Shown here piece by piece: positions 40,861 through 48,718 of a stretch of 56,036 nucleotides of DNA; positions within the stretch are counted from its first letter, which is position 1, and the number at the start of each line of letters is the position of its first letter. The notes beneath the pieces were generated by a model, which was not told where the DNA came from, did not search any database, and saw only the letters and a list, made by a program, of their open reading frames with translations. The stretch lies in contig CAZDYP010000008.1 of the NCBI GenBank assembly GCA_964509505.1, forward strand, positions 1-56,036, read 5' to 3'. The position numbers were made by a program, and so were the translations under genes. This DNA is from CAZDYP01 sp964509505 (GTDB lineage Bacteria; Chloroflexota; Anaerolineae; JACRMK01).

Positions 40861-42740
40861 GGTACGGCTTGCTCATCTTCATCATACTTGGCGCGTGGTA
40901 CAGCGTAACGATTCCACTCGGCGAAGGTCCCGACGAGTTGCCGCACTTCACCGTCATTCGCTACATCGTGCGTCATGGACGTTTGCCCGACACCCCCGCC
41001 GAACATCAAGCGTTTCAACCGCCGCTCTATTATCTCGTTGGCGCAGCGCTCACCTGCTGGATTGACACAAGCGATTTCGTCTCGAAGAGCAACGCCGATT
41101 ACGATGCGGTTGCGCCCGACGCCCCAAAGTTGCTTTTGCTGCACACGCGCGCCGAAGCCTTTCCGTGGCGCGGTTGGGCGTTGGCATGGCATCTCTTACG
41201 CTTGGGGTCGCTGCTCATGGGCGCAGTCACCATCATCGCTATCTATCGCACAGCGCGGCTCATCGTGAACGAGCATTATTTCGCCATGCTCGCGGCCATG
41301 AGCGTCGCGTTTCTACCAAGCTTCATTTTCATGTCAGCGATCGTCAACAACGACAACCTCACGGCAATGTGCGCGGCGTTATTGTCTTGGCGCATCGTCG
41401 CACTCGTTGCGCGCTCTACTGATGAGTGGAATCGTCAAACAAACATCGAACTTGTGGGGTTAGGAGTATTATTGGGTTGTGGTTTGCTATCGAAGCTAAG
41501 TATGATTGCTTTTGCGCCGACGATGTTGCTCGCGCTCGTTTTCGTAGCACGCTTCCAGCGCTGGCATTGGCGCAAGACAATTAGCGCACTGCTCATTGTC
41601 TTGAGCGTCGCCGCGTTGGTGAGCGGTGGGTATTTCATCCGCAACCTCGTCGTCTTCCAAGACATACTCGCTTGGCCCCTCGTCTTGTCCGCCAATGCGG
41701 TGCGCGTACAACCACTCGGCATCAACGAATGGCTCGACCTACTCGGACGACTCTATCGTTCCTTCTGGCTCGAATGGATTGGCATTCAACTCGACGCGCC
41801 GCTCCTGTGGTGGTTCACGCTCTTGACGCTCTTGGCAATTGGCGGTATCGCGCGTGGCTTATGGCTTATGGCGGATGGCTTATGGCGGATGGCTTATGGT
41901 GGATGGCGGATAGTTAATTCACGTTTGCTAAAGCACCGCTTCGCTGTCACGCTTCACGTTTCACGCTTTACGCCTCACGCTTCACTCATCGCGCTGGCTC
42001 TCGTTCACCTCGCCATCATCACCGTCTCATGGATTCGTTGGTCACAAACTGTGTTAGGCACAGGACAAGCGCGCTTAGGGTATCCCGCCCTGCCCATCCT
42101 CATCATCGCTCTTGCGCTCGGCTTACGCGCCATCGAACAAAACTTCATGCCACGCCTCACATCTTACTTACCACTGATTACTCCCTACGCCTCACGCTTC
42201 ACACCTCACACGCTCCACCTCACCCTCGTTGCCTCTCTGTTCGCCGTCGCCCTCATCACACCATTGCGTTACCTCGCGCCGACGTACGCCCCTGCGCCAC
42301 GCATCGCCGCGTTGCCCGCGAGCGCACAACCCATCCGCGCCACGTTCAAAGACAAAATGCGTTTGATTGGCTGGGAGCTCTCGGCGACGCAAGCTAAAGC
42401 AGGCGATACGTTGCAGTTATGGTTGTATTGGGAAGCGTTGAAAGATTTGACGGACGACGATTGGCTAAAGCTTCAACTGCTCGACGTGAACGACAGATTC
42501 TTATGGTTCAAAGACGGCTCACCCTCAGCAGGCCGCGACTCGACAGATTCATGGCAACGCGGCGAAAAAATCGCCTCGCTGCATCGCATCGTCATCCCCG
42601 CCGACGCGCCGCGCGGCGTCTATCGCTTGACTGTTGGCGTTCATCCTTACGGGCGCAAGAACTGGTTCCCCATTGATGAAGAAAATATGTGGATTGCGTT
42701 GAGCGATCAGTTAGTGTTGACGGAGTTAGTCATTGAGTAA
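40797..42740 (+). CDS. DUF2142-type membrane glycosyltransferase-like protein with C-terminal module
   Basis: A 647-residue member of the same group as the genes at 15301 and 17481. Residues 1-21 (MMQSAISHPERVEGRHPQSA) are encoded by repeat sequence. The acidic loop IPLGEGPDELPHFTVIRYI (Asp46-Glu47), FQPPLYYLVGAAL and AIVNNDNLTA are the family marks. About eleven helices follow. Loop tracts at 41854-41987 and 42155-42225 encode LWRMAYGGWRIVNSRLLKHR and ITPYASRFTPHTLHLTL. The C-terminal 125 residues are a diverged shared module (RLIGWELSATQAKAGDTLQL, YRLTVGVHPYG). Confidence 0.8.
   Translation: MMQSAISHPERVEGRHPQSAIGYGLLIFIILGAWYSVTIPLGEGPDELPHFTVIRYIVRHGRLPDTPAEHQAFQPPLYYLVGAALTCWIDTSDFVSKSNADYDAVAPDAPKLLLLHTRAEAFPWRGWALAWHLLRLGSLLMGAVTIIAIYRTARLIVNEHYFAMLAAMSVAFLPSFIFMSAIVNNDNLTAMCAALLSWRIVALVARSTDEWNRQTNIELVGLGVLLGCGLLSKLSMIAFAPTMLLALVFVARFQRWHWRKTISALLIVLSVAALVSGGYFIRNLVVFQDILAWPLVLSANAVRVQPLGINEWLDLLGRLYRSFWLEWIGIQLDAPLLWWFTLLTLLAIGGIARGLWLMADGLWRMAYGGWRIVNSRLLKHRFAVTLHVSRFTPHASLIALALVHLAIITVSWIRWSQTVLGTGQARLGYPALPILIIALALGLRAIEQNFMPRLTSYLPLITPYASRFTPHTLHLTLVASLFAVALITPLRYLAPTYAPAPRIAALPASAQPIRATFKDKMRLIGWELSATQAKAGDTLQLWLYWEALKDLTDDDWLKLQLLDVNDRFLWFKDGSPSAGRDSTDSWQRGEKIASLHRIVIPADAPRGVYRLTVGVHPYGRKNWFPIDEENMWIALSDQLVLTELVIE
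41854..41987 (+). repeat. Compound tract: GGCTTAT heptads, GCTAAAGC element, CACGCTT heptads
   Basis: Eight GGCTTAT/GGCGGAT units, then GCTAAAGCACCGCTTCGCTG (about 41927-41946), then CACGCTT, CACGTTT, CACGCTT, TACGCCT, CACGCTT. About 130 bp, all in frame; the clearest example of two tract types joined by the longer element. Confidence 0.9.
42155..42225 (+). repeat. TCACGCT-type heptad tract
   Basis: TCACATC, TTACTTA, TTACTCC, CTACGCC, TCACGCT, TCACACC, TCACACG, CTCCACC, TCACCCT keep 7-nt phase and encode ITPYASRFTPHTLHLTL. Confidence 0.8.
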
Positions 42741-42774
42741 TTGTAACTACTCAGACCCTAAAGGTTTCGTTTGC

Positions 42775-42858
42775 AATTGGATATTAGCTGTTGGATATTA
42801 GGAGTCGGCTAGCAATATCCAATACCCAAGCATCTCATCTCCAATATCCCATTACCCT
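42775..42858 (+). repeat. Intergenic heptad tract with both orientations
   Basis: GATATTA, GCTGTTG, GATATTA, GGAGTCG then ATATCCA, ATACCCA, AATATCC, CATTACC fill most of the 127-bp gap before the YfhO gene. The two halves are partly complementary. Confidence 0.8.
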
Positions 42859-42867
42859 TACGGCTGT

Positions 42868-45192
42868 ATGAAATCACGTTACGATTGGCTGTTCGTCTGT
42901 CTGCTCATCATCCTTCCCATTCTATTTCATTGGCGCATCCTCACTCCCAATACGCTAGACCGCGGCTCGTTTCCACAAGGCGATTTCGCGGAACAGTTCT
43001 ACGCGTTCGCGCGCTTTGCGTACGACGAGCTCGCGCAAGGACGTTTGCCGCTGTGGAATCCCTACACCTATGCGGGGCATCCCTTCCTTGCCGATGTGCA
43101 ATCGGCTGTGTTTTACCCACCCTCATTGCTCATCATGTTCATCGCGTCCTTCTTTGGCGGCTTCTCACTCTATTGGCTCGAATGGCAAGCGGTGTTGCAT
43201 TTCTCGCTGGCCGGTGTGTTCACATTTTTATTCGCGCACCACATCTTGGCGTTAGAGAACGCCGACGCCTCATCGCGCTTCACACCTCACGCCTCGCGCG
43301 CCCTTCACACGCCACTCGCCGCCTTCCTCTCCGCCATCACCTTCGCCTTCGGCGGCTATCTCACCGCGTATCCCTCGCAACAGCTCGCCGTGTTAGAAAC
43401 CGATGTCTGGCTGCCTCTCATTTTGCTGTGTATCAGTCGCGCGGTTGAATCGCAAGCCAAAACGTCATTCGCTATTCGCCATTCGCTGCTCGCGGGGTTT
43501 TTCTTGGGCATCGCCTTGCTCGCAGGTCATCCGCAATCGGCGTTGTATGTGTTGTTGGTAAGCATAGCATTCATGGCGTTTCACGGACGGCGGCAGAATT
43601 GGCGTTGGCGCGCTCTAATTTTGCGTAGCCTTGTGATGCTCGTTGTCGCCTTGGGCATCTCGGCGGCGCAATGGCTGCCTAGCCTTGAGTTCATGCAACT
43701 CTCGTCGCGCTCGCATCTGAATTACACCGACTACGCGCGCGGCTTCGAGCTCTTCGACCCCTTGCAAATGCTGCTGCCCGGCTCCGTCAGTTTCTACTCG
43801 CCGTTGTACATTGGCATCGCGCCGCTCGCGCTCATCGTTTGGGGCGTATGGCATGCCTACCACACGAAAACACGAGCGACACGACGCGCCATCACATTCT
43901 GGTTAGGTATGGCTATCGTTGCCTTGTTGCTCTCATTCGGCGGCAATTTGTTTTTCTATCCCATCTTGTACCTGTTCGCCCCCGCCTTCAATCTCTTTCG
44001 TCAACAAGAGCGCGCGGCGTTCATCGTTTCATTGGCAATGGCGCTGCTCGCGGGCTATGGCGCGCTCATGCTCACGTCGGCTTTGCCGCGCGACTGGCAG
44101 CGGCATCTGCGCCAATTCGCGCGTTGGTCTGTCGGGTTGCTCTGTGGCGCGTTGGTGTTTTTCCTGCTCACCTACTTCGCATGGCAGAATGTTCAGCTCG
44201 CGCGCGCCAGTCCCTTCCGCGCAGCAAGCGAGCGCGCAATGTGGTTGGTGTTGATGCTGCTGTTGTTGACGAGTGTGTTGTGGCTGCGTGTGTGGGGCAG
44301 ACTCAAACGCGGGCGCTGGTTGGCCGTCGTCGTCGTCATCACCTTGCTCGATTTATTCACGATAAACTGGCAGACCAACTTTCAACCTATCCCCCCCGAA
44401 GCGCGCACACGCGCGCCGGCGTTCCTCGCGCCGCTGCTCGCAGACACGACGCTGTTCCGCACGTTCAACGAGTATCGCATCTTCGGCAACTTCGGCGCCC
44501 CGTTCCGCATCGAGGATACATGGGGCGCAAGCCCATTGCGTCTCGCGCGCTACGAACAATTTCACAAACTGCCAATGGAGCGCCTCTGGGCATTACTGAA
44601 TGTGCAATACGTCATCACATGGCGCAAGACGCTGAACGTCCCCAGTGAAATTGTGGCGAGCGAACCCATCAATGAGCCAGAGACGACGTACGTGCATCGT
44701 CTGTTCAAGGTTTCGCCGCGCGCTGCGCTGGTTTCGCGCATCACCGTTGTCTCATCACAAGATGAAACCTTGAAGCTGCTCGGCTCACCCGACTTCGACT
44801 TCACACAACAAGCTATTCTTGCTGCGCCACTCGCAACCGCCTTGGGTGATGAGGTTGGGCGTATCACTTTCGTTTCACGCACCGCCAGCAGTTCTATATG
44901 GGAAACGCAAGCCTCAACGCCGCTGCTGTTCGTCTTAAGCGAGAACGATTATCCGGGTTGGCGCGCGTTCGTGGATGGACAAGCGACACCTATCATCCGC
45001 GCGAACTTCGTAATGATGGCTGTGCCTGTGCCAGCAGGCAACCATCGCATCGCATTCGTCTTCGACCCAATCAGCGTGAAGCTGGGCTTCGTCATCTCTG
45101 TATTGACATTGATGGGCATGGCGGCTAGTTGGGCGCTTGAGTGGTTCAAGCCCCAACACCCCAACCGACCAAGCGACCAAGCGACTAATTGA
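42868..45192 (+). CDS. YfhO-family membrane protein
   Basis: A 774-residue polytopic protein of the YfhO family, GT-C-like enzymes linked to sugar modification of envelope polymers. The start shows SFPQGDFAEQFYAF (acidic loop) and GRLPLWNPYTYAGHPFLADVQSAVFYPPSL, the family signature, with about a dozen helices after it. The C-terminal soluble region ends with NDYPGWRAFVDGQATPIIRANFVMMAVPVPAGNHRI and a last helix, the usual YfhO ending. It lacks the shared module that ends its neighbours. Short heptad tracts encode SRFTPHASRALHTPL (about 43270-43310) and SFAIRHSLL (43465-43491). Confidence 0.88.
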   Translation: MKSRYDWLFVCLLIILPILFHWRILTPNTLDRGSFPQGDFAEQFYAFARFAYDELAQGRLPLWNPYTYAGHPFLADVQSAVFYPPSLLIMFIASFFGGFSLYWLEWQAVLHFSLAGVFTFLFAHHILALENADASSRFTPHASRALHTPLAAFLSAITFAFGGYLTAYPSQQLAVLETDVWLPLILLCISRAVESQAKTSFAIRHSLLAGFFLGIALLAGHPQSALYVLLVSIAFMAFHGRRQNWRWRALILRSLVMLVVALGISAAQWLPSLEFMQLSSRSHLNYTDYARGFELFDPLQMLLPGSVSFYSPLYIGIAPLALIVWGVWHAYHTKTRATRRAITFWLGMAIVALLLSFGGNLFFYPILYLFAPAFNLFRQQERAAFIVSLAMALLAGYGALMLTSALPRDWQRHLRQFARWSVGLLCGALVFFLLTYFAWQNVQLARASPFRAASERAMWLVLMLLLLTSVLWLRVWGRLKRGRWLAVVVVITLLDLFTINWQTNFQPIPPEARTRAPAFLAPLLADTTLFRTFNEYRIFGNFGAPFRIEDTWGASPLRLARYEQFHKLPMERLWALLNVQYVITWRKTLNVPSEIVASEPINEPETTYVHRLFKVSPRAALVSRITVVSSQDETLKLLGSPDFDFTQQAILAAPLATALGDEVGRITFVSRTASSSIWETQASTPLLFVLSENDYPGWRAFVDGQATPIIRANFVMMAVPVPAGNHRIAFVFDPISVKLGFVISVLTLMGMAASWALEWFKPQHPNRPSDQATN
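43465..43491 (+). repeat. CATTCGC heptad tract in the YfhO gene
   Basis: CATTCGC, TATTCGC, CATTCGC encode SFAIRHS, the same cyclic peptide as the longer tract at 26644-26717. Confidence 0.75.
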
Positions 45193-45202
45193 CTACCCGA
45201 CT
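45164..45202 (+). repeat. Octamer tract at a gene junction
   Basis: AAGCGACC, AAGCGACT, AATTGACT, ACCCGACT run from the end of the YfhO gene to the base before the next ATG; the YfhO stop codon TGA lies within a unit. Confidence 0.75.
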
Positions 45203-47140
45203 ATGCGCCCCCACATTTCCCCTAATCTCCCCTATTTCTCGCTGGCGATAACGCTCTGCGCGTTTGCCCTACGTCTCTGGCGCTTGGATGCCGTGTCGTT
45301 GCGCGGCGACGAAGCGTTTGACGCGCTGCATTCGCTGCAACCCATCAGCATTGTTCTTTATCAAAATATGTTCGGGCAAACCTATCCCCCCCTTTATCAT
45401 CTCATGCTGCATGGGTGGTTGTCATGGGCGGGGCTAGTCGAACTGAGCGCGCGTTTCATCGCCTTTGCCGCGGGCGTGTGGCTCGTTCCCATCACGTACC
45501 GCTTGGCGCAAACTTGCTTCGGAGAAACCACCGCGCGAGTCGCCGCCTTGCTCGCCGCGCTCAATCCCTTTTTAATTTGGCACGCGCAAGACGGGCGCAT
45601 GTATTCCCTATTAGCTACCTTGTCCGCCTTGATGACGCTGTTCGCGCTAAGGGTATGGGCGCAAGGCGCCGCGGCGCCGCGGCGCCGCGGCGCAGGAACG
45701 AAGAATGACCAACTGCCTTTCAATCCGCAATCCGCTATTCGCTATTCGCTATTCGCCTACATCCTCTTCGCCACACTCAACGCCCTCAATCACTACTTCG
45801 CCTACTTAGCCATCGTTTCACTCAACCTCGTCGCGCTTTATGTCGGTTGGCATCGGCGGTGGTCGTTCCCATTCTTTGCAAAATGGTGCGGCGCGAATGT
45901 CGTCGTCGGTGTATGTGCGTTGCTATGGCTTGCGCCCGCCTGGCCCCATCTCTCAGGACACAGCGAGCCATGGATCGTGCCCGTCTCGCTGTTCGACGTG
46001 TTGCGCCGCAGCTTCAGCGCTTATTCACTAGGCACAACTATCAGCTGGTTACAAGCCTTGCCTTTTTTATTTGTGTTCATCGCCTTAACCGCGCTTGGCA
46101 GTTGGAATTGGGGATGGGGGCTTTGGAAGTCAGAAGTCATCATTTTCCTATGCATACTTCCCCTGCTCATCACCGCCTCCATTTCGCGGTGGCGGCCTGT
46201 CTATGACGAAAAGTTTCTCATCTTCATTGCGCCGTTATACCTGATACTCGTCGCGCACGGTATTATCGCGTTGCCGTTGCGCTGGTCCGTGCGGCTAGGC
46301 GGGTTGGCGTTCATTGCGTGCGGTCTGACGCTCTCGCTGCTAAACTATCATTTTGATTCGCAATTTGCCAAAGCTCCACCCTGGCGCGAGTTGACGCGCG
46401 CGATACTCTCACACAGTCACGCAGGCGAGGTGGTCGTGTACAATTATCCTGAACCCGCATTGTTGTATCAGTTCAAAGCGCAAAGCGTATGGCGCGAAGA
46501 GCAATTGGTATTGCTTCCCAAAGCGACACAAGGCGATGCGGCGACGGCAAAGCCACAAAGCACAGAAACCGTTGGAGTCGAGCTCACTCACTTGAGCGCA
46601 CAGGTCGAGCGCATTTGGTTCGTGCCGTTGACGACAGCGAATTGGGATAAGGAGGGCGCCGTCGAGCGTTGGCTCGCGCGTTTCACGGACCGCGATTTTG
46701 AATTATCCTTCGGGGCGCTCAAACTACAACGCTATCTGACGCCGCAAGCCTATCGCAAACTCTGGACACCCCTCAACGCCGACTTTGCTGATGGCATTCG
46801 TCTCTTGGCATATCGCTTTGAATCAGCGCCGGCGATGATTCAACTCACGCTCTATTGGCAAGCGACGGGACGCATCACGAAAGATTACACCGTCTTCACG
46901 CACCTGCTCGATGCGACAGGCTCCCTCCGCGCGCAACAAGACAACCCGCCTGTCGGCGGCGCGTATCCGACGACGACATGGCAAACCGACACGGTCATCG
47001 TTGACCGCTATGCTATAATCATCCCGCCCGATTTGCCCGCAGGCCGCTATCACTTTGAAGTCGGTTTATACGATGCGAGCGGCGCGCGCTTGCGAATGGG
47101 CAATGACGACAAAGTGATTTTTGGTGAGTTCGTGAAGTAG
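45203..47140 (+). CDS. GT39-like glycosyltransferase with C-terminal module
   Basis: A 645-residue GT-C protein, start taken at ATG 45203; the frame is open upstream only through the YfhO gene end. SLRGDEAFDAL (Asp36-Glu37), QTYPPLYHLMLHGWL and WHAQDGRMYSLLATL give a GT39-type active region. Two repeats sit side by side in one loop: a GGCGCCGC octamer (QGAAAPRRRGAG) and a CTATTCG heptad (NPQSAIRYSLFAY). The C-terminal 115 residues are one shared module (DYTVFTHLLDATGSLRAQQD, GAYPTTTWQTDTVIVDRY, FEVGLYDASGARL). Confidence 0.86.
   Translation: MRPHISPNLPYFSLAITLCAFALRLWRLDAVSLRGDEAFDALHSLQPISIVLYQNMFGQTYPPLYHLMLHGWLSWAGLVELSARFIAFAAGVWLVPITYRLAQTCFGETTARVAALLAALNPFLIWHAQDGRMYSLLATLSALMTLFALRVWAQGAAAPRRRGAGTKNDQLPFNPQSAIRYSLFAYILFATLNALNHYFAYLAIVSLNLVALYVGWHRRWSFPFFAKWCGANVVVGVCALLWLAPAWPHLSGHSEPWIVPVSLFDVLRRSFSAYSLGTTISWLQALPFLFVFIALTALGSWNWGWGLWKSEVIIFLCILPLLITASISRWRPVYDEKFLIFIAPLYLILVAHGIIALPLRWSVRLGGLAFIACGLTLSLLNYHFDSQFAKAPPWRELTRAILSHSHAGEVVVYNYPEPALLYQFKAQSVWREEQLVLLPKATQGDAATAKPQSTETVGVELTHLSAQVERIWFVPLTTANWDKEGAVERWLARFTDRDFELSFGALKLQRYLTPQAYRKLWTPLNADFADGIRLLAYRFESAPAMIQLTLYWQATGRITKDYTVFTHLLDATGSLRAQQDNPPVGGAYPTTTWQTDTVIVDRYAIIIPPDLPAGRYHFEVGLYDASGARLRMGNDDKVIFGEFVK
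45213..45240 (+). repeat. Pyrimidine-rich 9-10-nt repeat in N-terminal codons
   Basis: ATTTCCCCT, AATCTCCCCT, ATTTCTC encode HISPNLPYFS at the start of the GT39-like protein; same family as 27289-27323. Confidence 0.65.
45665..45693 (+). repeat. GGCGCCGC octamer repeat
   Basis: More than three perfect units of a self-complementary GC-only octamer, able to form strong secondary structure; encodes AAAPRRRG. Confidence 0.9.
45720..45758 (+). repeat. CAATCCG/CTATTCG heptad tract
   Basis: Two CAATCCG units then three CTATTCG units, encoding NPQSAIRYSLFAY, 27 bp after the GGCGCCGC octamers. Confidence 0.85.
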
Positions 47141-47195
47141 AAAGTAAAGAGTAAAAAGTAATTCGTAAAAAGCTCTCCATTACTTTTTACTTTCG
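47132..47195 (+). repeat. AAAGTAA heptad tract with inverted partner
   Basis: AAAGTAA, AGAGTAA, AAAGTAA, TTCGTAA fill the gap after the GT39-like stop. GTAAAAAGTAAT (47151-47162) pairs with ATTACTTTTTAC (47179-47190). This orientation contains TAA when read cyclically. Confidence 0.75.
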
Positions 47196-47212
47196 ACTGT
47201 TCTCTGAGTTTC

Positions 47213-48682
47213 ATGCTCCAATCTCTCAAACTATCCAACACCCAATACCTCGTTGCAGTATGTATCACACTCGGCGTCCTCGCAGGCGCGGCGGTGTCTT
47301 TCGTCAATCCCTTGATTGCCTTCGCAGCCCTCGCAGGCATCATCGCCTGCGTCGTGTTAATGCGCGACGCGCTCTGGGGTTTATACAGCGTGATGGCAGT
47401 CGTCACCTTGTTGCCCTTCGCTGCGATTCCGTTAAACGTCGGCTTCTCGCCCACGTTTCTCGATCTGGCAACGGTGATGCTCGTCGCCGTGTGGCTCATG
47501 CAAGTCGCAACGGGCAAGCGTCAAGGGTGGCTTGCCACGCCGCTCGATGCGCCCCTCCTCATCTTTCTGACACTCGCGTTTTTCTCGTTCATCATGGGCT
47601 TGAGCTTCGCCGGCTTGACCGTCAACGTGCTGCGCCACTTCGTCGAAATCATCATCGCGATTGGTCTCTACTTCGTCGTCGTCAACCTGCTGCACGATAT
47701 ACGCGCCTACGAGCGCACGGCGCAGCTGTTCATGTTGCTGGGCTTCGCCGCCGCATTGGGCGGCATCGTGCTATATACTTTACCCGACGAGTTGGCGATT
47801 CGTTTGCTCTCGCTGTTACGCGTGTTCAAGTATCCGACAGGCGACGGCATTCTGCGCTTTATCGAAGATGATCCCTCGTTGCCAAAGCGCGCTATCTCGA
47901 CTTCGGTTGACCCTAACGTGTTGGGCGGCATGTTGATTCTGGTGACAGCGCTCACGGTGCCTCAGCTGGTGGTCGTGCGCGGCTTATTCCCACGCCGTTG
48001 GCTCGCGCCGATGGTGGGTGTCATGGGCGTGTGTTTGCTGCTGACGTTCTCGCGCGGCTCCCTGTTAGGCGTCGTCGTCGCAGCGGTATTCATCGGTTTC
48101 GCATGGCTGGCACGTCGCCTGTCTCCTATCGCAGCGGCAAGCCTCACCATCGTCAGTGCGCTTGCCCTGGCTTTGCTCGGTTTCGGTCTCTTGTTGGTTT
48201 TGCCATTCACCCAAGCATACGCGCAGCATCTCATCGAAGGCTTACAGGGGCAAGATCGCGCAACGCTGATGCGCTTTGGCGAATACAAAGACGCGCTCAC
48301 CCTCATTGCGCGCTATCCATTTTTCGGCGTGGGCTTTTCGGGCGTGCCAGACATTGACCTCTATCGCGGCGTGTCGTCGGTGTATTTGTTGATGGCAGAA
48401 GAAATGGGCTTGATTGGCGTGAGCGCGTTCGCATTCATTATGATTGTTTTCTTTTGGCATGGCTGGCGCGTTCAGCAAGGCGAGTTCGATCCCCTGTTGA
48501 TCGGTTGCATGGCAGCAGTGTTGGGCGCGCTAGTCGGCGGCGTCTTCGATCACTATTTCTTCAACCTCGACTTCCCACATTCGGTCACGTTGTTTTGGGT
48601 GTGCGTGGGCTTGGGCATGGCGCGCGCGCACCAATTGGCGAACCGTTCCCGTTCCAGTTTTCAGTTGCAAGCGTCACCCTGA
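47213..48682 (+). CDS. O-antigen ligase-like membrane protein
   Basis: A 489-residue polytopic protein of the O-antigen ligase/polymerase (WaaL/Wzy-like) family, which joins or polymerises lipid-linked glycans outside the membrane. About twelve hydrophobic segments are present. Family marks are ISTSVDPNVLGGMLILV, LLLTFSRGSLLGVVVA, and the outer loop RFGEYKDALTLIARYPFFGVGFSGVPD with the conserved Arg and GVG region, then YLLMAEEMGLIGVSAF. The first 13 codons are heptad-like (ATGCTCC, TCCAACA, CCCAATA). It closes the glycan locus and would act on chains built by the upstream enzymes. Confidence 0.88.
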   Translation: MLQSLKLSNTQYLVAVCITLGVLAGAAVSFVNPLIAFAALAGIIACVVLMRDALWGLYSVMAVVTLLPFAAIPLNVGFSPTFLDLATVMLVAVWLMQVATGKRQGWLATPLDAPLLIFLTLAFFSFIMGLSFAGLTVNVLRHFVEIIIAIGLYFVVVNLLHDIRAYERTAQLFMLLGFAAALGGIVLYTLPDELAIRLLSLLRVFKYPTGDGILRFIEDDPSLPKRAISTSVDPNVLGGMLILVTALTVPQLVVVRGLFPRRWLAPMVGVMGVCLLLTFSRGSLLGVVVAAVFIGFAWLARRLSPIAAASLTIVSALALALLGFGLLLVLPFTQAYAQHLIEGLQGQDRATLMRFGEYKDALTLIARYPFFGVGFSGVPDIDLYRGVSSVYLLMAEEMGLIGVSAFAFIMIVFFWHGWRVQQGEFDPLLIGCMAAVLGALVGGVFDHYFFNLDFPHSVTLFWVCVGLGMARAHQLANRSRSSFQLQASP

Positions 48683-48718
48683 GTAGTGGGACTACAAACT
48701 GGAACTGCATACTGAATT

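Noticed and set aside
45665..45693. GGCGCC palindromes as a protein-binding or restriction site array
   Set aside because: The units are an in-frame octamer repeat like others in the locus; no independent evidence of a binding function.
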